Below, in pieces: positions 46,101 to 59,300 of a DNA stretch of 64,000 nt. Under the pieces are notes generated by a model. That model saw only the letters and a list, made by a program, of their open reading frames with translations, did no database searches and was not told the origin of the DNA. Numbering within the stretch: the first letter of the stretch is position 1; each line of letters starts with the position of its first letter. The stretch is from NCBI GenBank assembly GCA_963921795.1, contig OY997649.1, positions 60,508,372-60,572,371 on the forward strand, read 5' to 3'. Both the position numbers and the translations under genes were made by a program. Source of the stretch: Nannobrachium achirus. Lineage: Eukaryota > Chordata > Actinopteri > Myctophiformes > Myctophidae.

Positions 46101-47282
46101 CCGTATGAAGATGTGACAGTCTGCTTTAACCCATTTAGGCCGTGTACGAATTATTGCGTATTAATTTATGCTTCAACTACAGTATTAAAAAATAGCAGAT
46201 CTCCAAGCTCACAGCGCGGCACCAAGTGCCATGCTGCGAGCTTGTAGATCTGCTACTTTTGAAAAATCGTGAACATTTGAATATTGACCCGATTTTGACC
46301 CGATTCTATAAGTGTCTTTTGAATCCTTCTGTCAGCAATCTGGCCAGCCATCGTCAAAGAAAAGGTCCTTTTCATTTAACTGGAGCTCAGTTAGTCTGTT
46401 TCTTGAGAGACTACTATGTCAGTGGTTCTCAAACTTTTTCATGTAAAGGACCCCCAAAATGATATCTATTTGACCACGGACGCCCATCTCAAAATATGTA
46501 TTTCCAGGGAACACCCAGAAGCTAAATTTGAGTTACAAACGTTTCCTTTAAAAATACATACAGTATATTAAAAAGTGTGCACAAATTGTCATGATTTTTC
46601 AAAAATAGCAGATCTACAAGCTCGCAGCGCGGCACTCGGTGCCGCGCTGTGAGCTTGTATATCTGCTATTTTTCACTGGTTAAAGCATTCAATAATTCTA
46701 GGCCTTAAATGGATTAATTTGATGTCTGTGCTTAACTAAACGGTGCAGATCTCCTACCTTCAGGCTTCTTGGCAGGAGATTTCTCCACGTCTTTCTCATC
46801 AGGCCTTGATTTCTCAGGAGACTTGGGCTTCAGAACAGCCTTCTTCTCACTCAGCGCCGTCCTGGCAGAGACCAACACATTGGTGTGATTACAGACAGAC
46901 AGAGCTCCTCGCAGGGACGTGCTGGCCATTGGGAAAAGCGGAACAACTCCCGAACCGCCGGTTCATTCCCGGCCGGTCCTAATAATAAAATGTCTTCGTT
47001 CCATTTTGGGGGCTGGGCGGCCAACAAAGTAAATCGTCACTGTCGGGCAGAAACCTCGTATCTCCAAGTTTCAAATTTGTAATTCTTTTCGCAAAGCAAA
47101 CCTGCTTCATCATACAAGGCCGTCGCACAAAAGTAGTGAAAACAGCAACAAGCACACAACGCCTCGCGGTGCGAGGCGTTGTGTGCTTGTAGAGCGGCTG
47201 CTTTCACTAGTTTAAATCATTTTTAAAATGATAAATACAAAACAAACGGTTTTGGACATACAAGGTTTCCACCCGACAACGA

Positions 47283-47321
<39 letters not shown>

Positions 47322-50300
47322 ATTGGCCCACTGGCTTGTCACTTGTCATGATCTGAAATGGCAAATCTTTGAGTAGCAGCAGCGCTATAGAGAGAAATCT
47401 CTCTCTATAGCGCACAATGAGGGCCTCTACAACTCTTTTTCCCGGGCTGAATCAGGGGCCCAGCATGTTCCTGGCTCCTCGCAGCCTGAGCGTCGAGCAC
47501 CGAAGTGAGCTTGATGAGTCACTTAGTTTTAGAACACATTTAGCTTGATTTCTTCAGGTGTCGGGTTTCAAATAACAAATTTGCTCAATTACAGAGTCCA
47601 ATTGGAAACATGTCTGGCAAAGCGTGAAAGAAAATGTGCTTAACTCTTTGCGTGCCAGCGCCCTCTAGGGGCCAAAGAATGCCAGCGCATCTCTCATAGG
47701 CGAGCGCTTTAGCTTCCAGGACTTCAGCTTCCAGGACCTGACGTGCTCACGTTGATGCACGGCATGGAGATGTCCCGGATGAAGATGCTAACAGAATGGC
47801 TATTCTCATTTTGTCATCTAAAAGATCATTTTTGGGCGATTTCGCCGTAAATAAACCTCGCGCCGCTTTCCTAAAACACAAAAAAGAGATATAAGCCTTT
47901 AAAGATGCGGTCTTTCATTGGATTAGGCGGAGATTGGCGATTGCGTTCGCAAATTACGGCCGGCCGGGACGTTGTTAGCTTTCGGCTAGTAGCTACAAAA
48001 ATCAAGCCAGGCTTCAGAAGGCCTCTTATCATTTTATTCATTTAATTAAATAAAGCCGAACTACTTCGGGATCGGCACACTCGTGTACTCATCGGAAGCG
48101 GCGCCGAACATCGGGTGAACATTGGGGAGCTCAAAAATGTATTTTAAACCATTTTTAATGGAATATATCGTCGGACAGAGTAGAACGGCTAGCTGGCTAG
48201 CGGCTAGCGAGCCAGGACCACCCACGACTCTACAAGCAGCTCGGGGTAAGTGAATTAATAAAAAAAAGATTGTATTGGATTGAAATAAAGCCGAACTAGT
48301 TCGGGATCGGCACCAGATGAGTTAATATTGCAGTGTGGGAATAACACCTCAGATTTAAATAGCACTTTACATGGGGAAAAAGATAAAGAGAAATAAACTT
48401 TATTAGGTGAAATAATCAAATAAGTAAAAACAGGGGTGGGGGGGGTTTAGCAGGGGAAATCAAGTCTGAAGAGTTTGGGTTTTGAAGGCAGCATTGAAGG
48501 ATGTGAGAGTGGGGGCATCTTTGATGTGGTTAGGGGCCCTAACTGGGCCCTATCTGGGCCGGCCCGAGGCCCTACCCGGCCCGACTAGTTAGCATACATT
48601 TTAGGCCCTACACGGCCGGAAAACGTTGGGTCGGGTCGGGTATGGTCGGGTTTGGAAAGAATTTGAGAACTCTACTTGTGGGCGGCGGTGAATGACTCAC
48701 CTGACACTGTTGAGTACGGACTTCTCCTTGGTGGGAGGCTTGGTGATGGGTCGTTTGGTGCTCACCACCTTGCCCTGGTGCTGCTCCTTGCCCGCCTTGC
48801 TGTACTTGTTCTTGTTGGGTTTGGGAGTTCCATACTTCCTCAGAATCTGTGGAGGGACACTTTTGTTTATTCACTGGGAAACGAATGTTGTGCTTTGACA
48901 AAATGGAAATGCTCTGACAATAATAGGGAGATTAACAATGAGATAACCATGGCTAAAATATAGCAGGGCATTCCCTAGTCAAAGCGGTGGTTGTGATTCG
49001 GTTTATAGGGTCACATGTACAGTGACTAACTTTTGGTATGCCATAGAGTACATCGCCTTATCTGCATATTGTTGTTGTCAGGTGGAAACCTTGTGTGTCC
49101 AAAATCATTCGTTCTGTATTTATCATTTACAACGCACCGCACCGTGACGCGCTGTAGATCTGCTATTTTCATTAGTTCTGCGCGACAATCTTTTATGATG
49201 AAGCAAGGCTTTACTTCACGAAAAAACATACACATTTGAAACTTTTGATATGAGGTTTCTGCCCGACAGTGACGATATAATATATTTGATGGTGATTTAA
49301 AACAACGCCTTGCTGCTCTCCATTATAATGCTTGCTGGAAATACTATCCATTCTGAATCCCATTTTACCAATAACCTGTTCCTCATTAAAAGAAGTGCCC
49401 ACAAAACTTCCCCTAAAAAATATATATATTTTCCGACATACCTTTCAGTTTGTGTCACCTTTTTACGGCGATAAACACACCTTCTTCCAGTGTATTATTA
49501 AAATAATGTCCAACTGGATTCAGTTACAGACACTGTTGCGTTGGTACTCATAATGGAAGAAGCAATACTTCCAAAGAGGGCAGGATTATGCTCTGGACAA
49601 GATGTTGGACAAAGTGCAAACCCATACTGTACGTCTGGCGAGGGACTCATAAAATAAAGATCATTTGTTTGAAAATTTGGTAATTTTTTTTTTTCTTTTT
49701 TTTTACATAAGTGAAAGTATCAATACCACAATGTAGAAACACTGTGTAAAGATTCGGTAATCCAAATTCACGAAGTAAAATTAAAGTACAAAAGTATTGG
49801 CATCAAAATATACTTAAAAAGTACCAAAAGTTAAATTACTCATAATGCAGAACGTCCCATTTATAATGGTTCCAGGAGGAACCATTATGGCTAAAATGTA
49901 TAGAAAATATTTTGAAAATAGTCAGCAGCCAATGTTCAAATAGGGTAAAAAACCTCAAAAACTGTCCTTACGTACTAAAATGGTAAATGGTGCATTTATA
50001 TAGCGCTTTTATCCAAAGCGCTTTACAGAGATTGTGCATTACATTCACCCATTCACGCACACATTCATACACCGGTGGCGGAGGAAACCATGCAAGGCAC
50101 CAACCTACTCACCAGGAGCAATGTGGGGTTCAGAGTCTTGCCCAAGGACCCTTCGACATTAACTCAGGGGGAGCCCGGATTCGAACTGGGAACCCTTCGG
50201 GAACCCTTCGTGCTCTAATAACGGTTTCTCTACCCCCTGAGCTATGCCGCCCCACACTACTGCCGGGGTTCCCAAACTTTTTTGGCCCAGGGCACTCCTC

Positions 50301-53300
50301 CTATGAATATTATTTTCATCCGAGTCACCCCTACATTATATACATAATTTTCACTCCCAACACCTTATATTTCTACCATATTTTAGCGATTATGTTGCGA
50401 GGAAAACATTGAGATAATAGCCATTTTGGTTATAGAACTGACTGAAAATAACTTTGTACTTAAAATGATACTAAAATAAATTGTCCAAATAAATTTCAAA
50501 TATTATCAAATTATCTCGCGGCACCCCAGGGTGCCCCGTCACCCACTTTGAAAACCCCTGGCGTACAGTACTTGAGTACATGTACTTAGATATTTTACAC
50601 CACTGACATTCTATCCTCCATAATACCTGTGTTAGCTGGTCCTCCAGTACTTTCTTGGGGGGCCTGATGTTGGTGAAGAAAACGTGCAGCAGGTTCCCAG
50701 GGGTCTGAGAGTTGATCTGCTCTTTGCTGAGGAAAATGTCCGACACTTTAACTGGCTTGGCCGGTGTGAGGCTCAACATCTGTTCGGAGTGAACGCAGCT
50801 CTTAAAGATGTCCGTCAGGATATCTCGGGCCCCTGGTACAAGCTTGTCCCCTTGGATTAGAAAAGCAGATCATTTATACTGTATATTAGGTTCTTGTTAT
50901 GAAGAATTTCTTTAAGGCATTCCTGCTTTATTTGGGAGAAGAGGACAGAATAATAGGGGTGTAACAATGTAGTAACTGCATTGAAATATCGTTTTTAATT
51001 AAAAAGATCGAAATGAAAACAGCTAAAATCGAATCACATGCGAAAGTTTGAGAGCCACTGATTTAGAAGAAGAAGGATTTAGAAGACATTCATAGAATCC
51101 GGTCAAAAATATTCAAAGTCTTGCACAAATGTTCACACGATTTTTCAAAAATAGCAGATCTACAAGCTCGCAGCGTGGCACTCGGTGCCGCGCTGTGAGC
51201 TTGTATATCTGCTATTTTTTTAATAGTTAAAGCATAAAATAATGCTTAAAGTGGTTAAAATCTAAAGTAGCACAGATTTGCGTTCAGGCCTAATGGGTTC
51301 CAGTGCATGGACAGCAGGATGTATATAAAGACCTCTGATGGACTTATCCACGAAGTAGTCTTCTAGTGCGGAGCTGCCCTGCGTATCAAACAAGCTCTGG
51401 TTGACGCTGGAGGCGGTGAGGATCTCCTCATTGGTCAGCTCCATCAGCTCCTCCTCGCCCTCCAGACTGGACAAGCCAATCAGGTCGCTGCTGTTGAAAA
51501 GACTGGCACGGATCTTCTCCACTTTAGCCCGGGAGCGAACCTGCAACGCAAAGAAAAGAGACCCGACACGGATGTTATGACCTAAAAGGAAAATGCAGCT
51601 GGTAATCACACTACCATCGTGCTGTCAAAGCTAGCAGTGTCCGAAATCTCTATAATGAACTTTCTGAGTACAGCATCTTGCAATGTGTACAAGATATACT
51701 ACACCACTAAGATACCCATGTACCTGGCAAAATACTAAAAAACTTCCACAATTACAACACCAGAGGCAGCGCCTTTCCTGTGTAAATAAGCCAAGTGCTT
51801 TCTAGGATCTCCTTTTAGTTGACCTTGTACCAGTGAACTGTACCGTCATGAAACTGTACCTTTTTCAATGCAAACTTCTAATAAAGTCTTCAATCAATCA
51901 ATCAATGAGCTCATTGAGTTGAATACATAGGACCACAATGGAAAGGAGCCCTCACTGGGCTTTTTGAGTTATCCTTTTAGCATTGTTATATACCGGTAAC
52001 TGTACCTCTGTACTTTTTGCAAACTGTTAATAAAGTATCCAATGAATCAATCAATGAGTATATATCATTTTGAAAATGTTCACGTATAAAGACATGACCC
52101 AAAGGGACGTCAGGCTGAACGTGGTTAAGACATACAACAACAACGACACTAAACCCACCTCGATCACAGCATAGCCCTTGATAGGCCTGGCCATGATGGC
52201 GTTACTGTCCAGCGAGGTGACCGTGTACATGGAGCCTCCGTCGGACACCGAGGCCGTCTCTGCGCTGTCCAGAGGCTCTCCCAAGCTGCCCAGACTCCCC
52301 AGGCTCCCCGTGCTGCACAGGGAGATGTCCAGGCTCTCCTGACTGGAGACGGTGTGGGGGTCCTGGGGTCCCTGCGGCGGGTAGGGGACGGCCGAGGCAG
52401 CAGCTGCGGCTGCGGCGGGAGTGAGAGGCGGGGCAGGCAGCTCCTGGTCCACAGAGAGCTCGCTGGCGGTGCGAGAGACCCCCTGCGAGGAGCTACAGAT
52501 GGACGTCTGGCTGGTGGAAGCCGAGGCGCTGACGCTCATGGCCGGAGTCACGCTGCTGGAGCTGTCGGGACTCTCGGGACCCCCACTGTTGGGGAAGGGG
52601 CCGCGCTCTGGCTCGTGGCCGCCCACCTTGCCGTCCTGAGGGCTGCACACCACCGTCGCCGCCGCCTTGGGCTTCTTGGGGTCTTCCTCCTGTAGGGGGA
52701 TGAAGATCTCGTCCTTGAAGAGCCCCCCGTGGGCGTTGCAGGCCCTGCGGATGGCACTGCGGACCACCGCCTCCTCCAGGTGGGTGGGGATCCCTGAGAG
52801 CACCAGCAGGCGGCTGTGCGCCGTGGGGCCCACCAGCGCCTGGCAGGCGTCCGTGACCGCGTCGCTGGTCACGCTCAGTCCCTGGGGGAAGGCCTGTCAC
52901 AATTACTACATGATCGTCTAATCGCAATCATTTGACACAATTGCAATTATTTTGTCATAATCGTTTCCATTTTCATATTATTTGCAAACATTTTCAATAA
53001 TTGTAGATCGGCTATTTCCACTATCAATGTTATTTTTTAATAAAAAATATAAAGTTGTCAAATATGTCAGTCACTTCTTTGTATATTTAGGTTATGTGTC
53101 ATATCTGCCATGTGCAAATTCAAAGCCTACAAGCCAAACAGAAATGTAATCGTCGGCGACAAAAAACACAATTACATCGTTAATCGCAATTCACCCTTTG
53201 TCAAGTCCCGCCCGTTGTCCCGCCCCTCTTCACACCCATTGGTTGCTTTGTCTTGGTGGGACACTCCATCCACTACCATTTTAATTCAGTTGCTTCGTAT

Positions 53301-56300
53301 TATTATTTAAATGGAGCTGCTCAGTGGCAGTATAGTGACTCAGCATGTTTTTAAATGTTTTTATTTCTCCAAAAATTATGTTTTAGCAAATTCAACATAA
53401 AAAAGGCAGAACCAGGGCGGGACAAGGCAGACAGAGCCTGCTGGTTGGTCAGTCAGGGACCAACCAGAAGGCTAACAAAGGGTGAATTATTTGAGTGACA
53501 ATTATTAATTGTCAGTGTAAAATGTCATTATCGTGACACAGGGGCGTCAATTGGGTATGGCAGGGGTATGCAGCTGCCATATCCTGGGTCCAGGGGGGAG
53601 AATACAAGTTACTTTAAAATATAAATCCATGAATGTCTCTTTGTCTATACCTCTGTGCTGGTTATGTTGTTAAATTACATTAAAATAACTACAAATGCAA
53701 AATTTAACAAGGTATTATAATTATATTCTCCACACTTTTATTCTCCCCATCTTGACAGAATAGTATATTCCCAGGTTCCGTAGGTCAGCTGCACAGGTGC
53801 AATTCATCATTGTTAAATGTGGCACGCTTACTATATTATGCCAAGTTTAGCCGCACTTGAACAACTGTTCCAGACTGCCATATCCAGCCCAAGAAACCAT
53901 AGAATCTTTTGGGGAAAAAAATAGAACTTCTTAAAATAAATGTATCATTCTTGTTGCTAAGGTATGGCAACATGACTGGTGTCTTACCAGTCATGTTGCC
54001 ATACCTTACCTTTTTCTGAACTGACGCCACTGTCGTGACGGCCCTACCTGGGGGTCCTTGTTGGCGAGGTGTCTCAGGATCATGAGCAGGGTGAGTCCGC
54101 GGTGGAACCAGAGCATGTCCTCTGGCTTGCTTCCCGCCATGTTGAGCAGGGCGCTGTCGCTCTCCGACAGGCGAGTGCCTCCGCCGCCACGCTTACCGGA
54201 GGCCACCGCCGCTGCCACGGCGGCCGCCGCCCTCTCGCGCTTCATCTTGACCTTCTTGCGCTTGGACAGCAGGCTGGGGCTCTGGGGCGTCTGGCCCGGC
54301 GACGAGGACGACGAGGAGGACGAGTCGCTGAGGTTGGGGGCGCTGGTGGAGGACAGGGCGCCCACCGCAGAGACGCCCACGTTGAGGGGCAGTGTGACCT
54401 CCGCCACCGCCAGGCACACCTGGTGGTAGAGATATTTATAGACTGTCAAATGCATATTTATCCTGCTTATATTCAACTTTGTAGAACTTAGTTTAAAGCA
54501 AGTCTTAAACACTAAGTTAGATTTGCCTGCAGCTGTCAATCCAACAGCTGAAAATCCTCCACGGTCTGTGACTTCTACTTCAACTCTGGGATGATTATAT
54601 AACGGAATCATATGTTTTATTTAACTTAAAGTGAGGACAGCGGTCCCTCTGTGCCCAGTTAAGAACTGGTGCATTACCTCTGGCAGTTGAGAGGTGGGTA
54701 GGTATACTGGTATTCATGAGGAGCAGAGACGGACAGACAAGCTACGACATTTGTCATGGTATACTGCGACCTTCGGTCGCAATTACATTTTTCCATCACA
54801 CACCTCCATCAGGGCGTGGAAGTAGGTGGAGAAGCGGCTCTGCTCGGTGCCCAGGGCCAAGGCGGCGCCCCCGGAAGAGGAGCCACCGCCGCCCGCCCCT
54901 CCGGCCCCTCCGGCTGCCGCCCAGCCCTGGGTCTCGCGGTCGTAGAGCTTGCGGAGCTCCGTCTGCAGGGCCATGAGCACGGCCAGGCAGGGGTTGAGCA
55001 GCAGGGCGATGGAGCTGGACAGGCCCGCCGGGCCACGCCGCTGCTCCAGGTGGTGGATCTTGCGGAAGAGCTCGGCCAGCAGGTGGAAGGAGAGCTCCTT
55101 TATGGAGGGGGCCAGATCGGTGGTCCAGAGCAAACCGCCTGGAAATGAAACGAGGAGACGTTAAAGTTATTATTTATATGAATAAATCCCATTTAGTGCC
55201 CTTACTTTGAAGGGATGAAGGGGAGCAGAGTGCCCGGACTTCCTCCCATAGGCCTGCGCTGATTTTTTGTGAACTTATTTTTTTCAACCTTACCCCAGAT
55301 CTAGTGCAGAAGCTGGGTGTCAATGGCGGCACTCGGTAGAAAGCCACCATGCAATCACTATTTTGCCGTGATAAATGCCAGCCTTGGGATCAAGATTTCA
55401 AGTAAATGAGGCTTCTTTATTGCAAGATCAATGGATTTCTATCGAGGATCTTCACTTCACGTGCACGCCAACGTGCGGTTACATCAGTACAGTACATCAC
55501 TGGCCACATGGTGAAGAATCGCCCTGAGGCATCTCTACCATCTATGTATAACTACAGATAGGATCCATTGCACCCACCTAGCAGCTCCACCACCTGCAGC
55601 AGCACAGACGAGGGCACCGTGTCCAGGTCCTCCTCGGAGCGCTCGTTGCTCTCGCTCAGCTTCCACGTCAGCAGCTGCTCAGCGAACGCCAGGGCCAGAG
55701 GGAACTCTAGCGGCAGGGAGTGCAGTACCATCACAGCACCAGGAGGGGGCGACACTCCTGAAATGAAGAGACCAACGTGACTTAACACTCAAATATCTGG
55801 AATACGCCTGAGTCGTTAGATTTTAACCACTTTAACCAAGCTCTGAGTGCCGCGCTGTGAGCTTGTAGATCTGCTATTTTTGAAAAATCGTGAAAATGTG
55901 TGCAAGTCTTTGAATATCATTGACCCGATCTTTAATGACCCGACTTCTAATTCCTTCCTCTAAATCAGTGGTTCTCAAACTTTTTCACGTCAAGGACCCC
56001 CAAAGTTACAGGTATTTGGCCGTGGACCCCCATCTCAAAATATGTTGTTCCAGGGACCCCCCAGAAGCTACAAAAGTATAAAAATATATATTAAAAAATG
56101 TGGACACATTTTCACGATTTTTTCAAAAATAGCAGATCTAAAAGCTCGCAGCGCGGCACTCGGGGGGGAGATGTTAAAGAAAAGAACAACATCTGTCTCC
56201 AAATGGATGGTGGATGTTCTTGAACCCGGACAGGACCCTCACCTAGTTTGATGTGGACCTTGTCTGTGGGGATGATGACAGAGGGGTACTGGTTGGTGGT

Positions 56301-59300
56301 GGGAGGGGGGGTTAGTCCCGTGTTGGTGGGCGAGGCGTCCAGGGGGTAGCACATGGCCTCCATCAGGTTCAGCTGCCCGTTGCGGCGTACCTTGTGGCCC
56401 AGGCCGTACACCATGACCCGCGCCCAGGGAGCCTTGTACAGGCTGGAGCTATGAGCACCAGGGAGAGGGGAAGAGGAGAGTGATGAGCAACGCCAACAGC
56501 GTGACACAAACGTAAACTGCTAGACATGGGTGTTCTCGAATGAATATCATCATCATCATGACCTGTATTTCAGTATACAGTTGAGGGGCAGGCCGTTTTC
56601 AATGTAGCCGAGATAAGAGACATCCAGACATATATACTAGGACATTAACCAAAAAGTCGACAAGTCGACTCAGTTGTCTTCATTACACAAGTCGACTGCC
56701 ACCAGGGAAAGTCGAAAGTAAAAATAAAATGTCTCCACTCTGTCACATTGACAGGTTGACAGACAGTGAAGTGACTGCAGTCAGAAGTTGTAACAGCAGC
56801 CACCAACTTTATCCTGTTGGATCCAACATTAAATAGGAATTTATTATTCAATGCTGGTTGCAGTGGAATCTATAATATTAACATCAAAACAAAAGCCATA
56901 TTAATGAAGAAAGGATCACTTTAGGCTATTCCATGATCCCCAGAGGTAAGTCATTTTCGGGTTTTGTCCCCCGTTCATCAATGTGATGACGACTTCAACT
57001 CAACTTTTTACTGAGTCGAGTCGCCGTTACAATCTTGGGAGAAAAAAAAGTGTCGGAAACCACTGCCCTGAATTGACCCAAAGAAGGAAGTGAACCGATT
57101 GTTTAAGGACTTGTGGAGCTCATTCCAAGCAGATGGAGCCCAGCCCTGGCAGAAAAGCCCTGCCTTGGCAAGCTCTGTCTGAGCTAAAGGTGAGCGTCAG
57201 GAAGTCACTGGAGCGGGTCTGGCAGGGGGCAAGGGTTCTGATCCAACATAGAGCTTAAACCCATTTAGACCGGGTACGCTTTATTGGGTATTATTATTTT
57301 ATGCTTTAACTATTAAAAAATAGCAGATCTACAAGCTCACAGCGCGCTGCGAGCTTGTAGATCTGCTATTTTTGAAAAATCGTGAACATTGGAATTTAGA
57401 CCAGATTTTGACCCGATTCCTGTGTCTATCTAAACCTTTCTAAGGTTTTTTGAAAAACACATGTACTGTTTCTACGTCAGTGGTTCTCAAACTCTTTCAG
57501 GTCAAGGACCCCTAGAGTTATGTGTATTTGGCCGCCGACCCCCCCCCCCATCTCAAAATATTTAGTTCCAGGGACCCCCCCAGAAGCAAAATCTGGGTTA
57601 CAAATGTTCGCTTTAAAAATACATATATTCAAAGATTTGCACAAATTTTCGTGATTTTTTTCAAAAATAGCAGATCTACAAGCTCGCAGCGCAGCACTCG
57701 GTGCCGAGCTGTGAGCTTGTATATCTGCTATTTTTCAATAGTTAAAGCATTAAATAATGGACTCACTCTTTGCGACAGCCCAGCGTGCTCTCCTTGCAGG
57801 ACACGATGACGAACGCGGCGCCCGGGAAGCTGACATCCATGCTGACCTTTGACTCCGTCACGGGGAACTCCTCCGATGTAAACTGCTCTGGCGCATTCTG
57901 CCGGATTGTACACACAATTAGTCAATTAGTCAATTCATACACAAGCCTAGTATGAAACCTACAGTATCTTCCTTTCTTTCTTTTTGCTGTGCCATTTTTG
58001 TTTTCATCGTGAATATTTAACACTTTTGCTGCCTCTTACTTTGAAGGGATGAATTTTCCTTGCTGCCGCGCCGCTTCCTCCATAGGCCGTCGCTCTTATT
58101 TTGAAGGGCCGGGTGGAAATTTGCGCAGATTTTTTTTTGAGTAAATGTTTATTGTAAGATCAATGGATTTGCTATGGAGGAGCTTCACTTCGTGTGCACG
58201 CCCAACGTGAGTTGGGCGGACATTACCGATGCAGAATGGACAGCCCAGACGTACAGTAAGTCATAACAGTTTTACTGTATTTACAGTATGAGTGACGGGC
58301 TGCCCCGTCAACGGCGCCATGGTATTAACCCTTTCATTGATGAGCTGACATGACAACTGCAGCATAAGTGTTAAGACAATGTCTTTTAATGTATTTTTCC
58401 CCTTTTTTGTATTTCGTCCCTGACAATAAATACACAGAGAGAATTATTAGCTGGCAACGAAAACGTTGGTTTATTACAACAGGGTTCCCACACATTTTTA
58501 CCAATTAATTTCCAAAACTTTTTCAGAATATTAACCCAATTTCCAGGACTATATAACAATAATTCAGCTCAATAACGAGTCACTTACTCCTATGCACAAT
58601 GCCCAAAGACAGGTAGTGTATGCCAGTGGTCTCAACCTTTTCGGGCCGTGACCCCCGAAATAATCATGTTTTAACTGGGGACCTGGCACCCTGACGAGCA
58701 CTAAGAGTTGAGGCAATACATTTTGTATAACACGGTTCTATTGTGAAAATAGCAGATCTACATGCTCGCGTTGCGAGGCGTTGTGAGCATGTAGATCGGC
58801 TATTTTCACAATTTCTGCCTCTAATATTTGACAATTTGGCCCATGTTTAATTTTGTCATTTCAGAGGTATTAACAAAATCAATAACCATTGCCAAAGACA
58901 ATGCATAGCTATTTTTTCCAAGACCTTCCAGGACCCTTGATAAATTCCAAAACTTTTCCAGTATTGGAAAACATATTTTTTCTAATTTCAAAATATTTCC
59001 AGGAATTTCATGACCGTGGGAACCCTGTTACGAGCACTCCCCCGGATTTATCTGGTATTCATGTAAAAAAGAAAAAGAAAAGAAGCAAAGTGCTGACCTG
59101 CAGAAAACAGCAGATCTGCTTGGTGAGCTCCAGTAGGGACTCCTCCCCCTGGTGCAAGGCACGGGTGATGGCCACGGTCAGCCACTCCCTGATGGGCGTG
59201 GCGTGGCCCTGGTAGAACAGCTCTGTGGGGGAACAGCTCTGGCCCTGCAGGTTGTGCAGCACAGACTGGGCCAGCAGGATGGAGCCGGAGCTGAGGGTGC

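Noticed and set aside
51999-52158. Extension of the large hectd4 exon to 52,051 as open frame
   Set aside because: The donor GTGGGT at 52,158 restores phase with the next exon. Sequence beyond it is intron and retroelement tail.
54069-55148. Several + strand frames of 86-140 codons
   Set aside because: Shadows of GC-rich hectd4 exons at 54,048-54,419 and 54,804-55,138.
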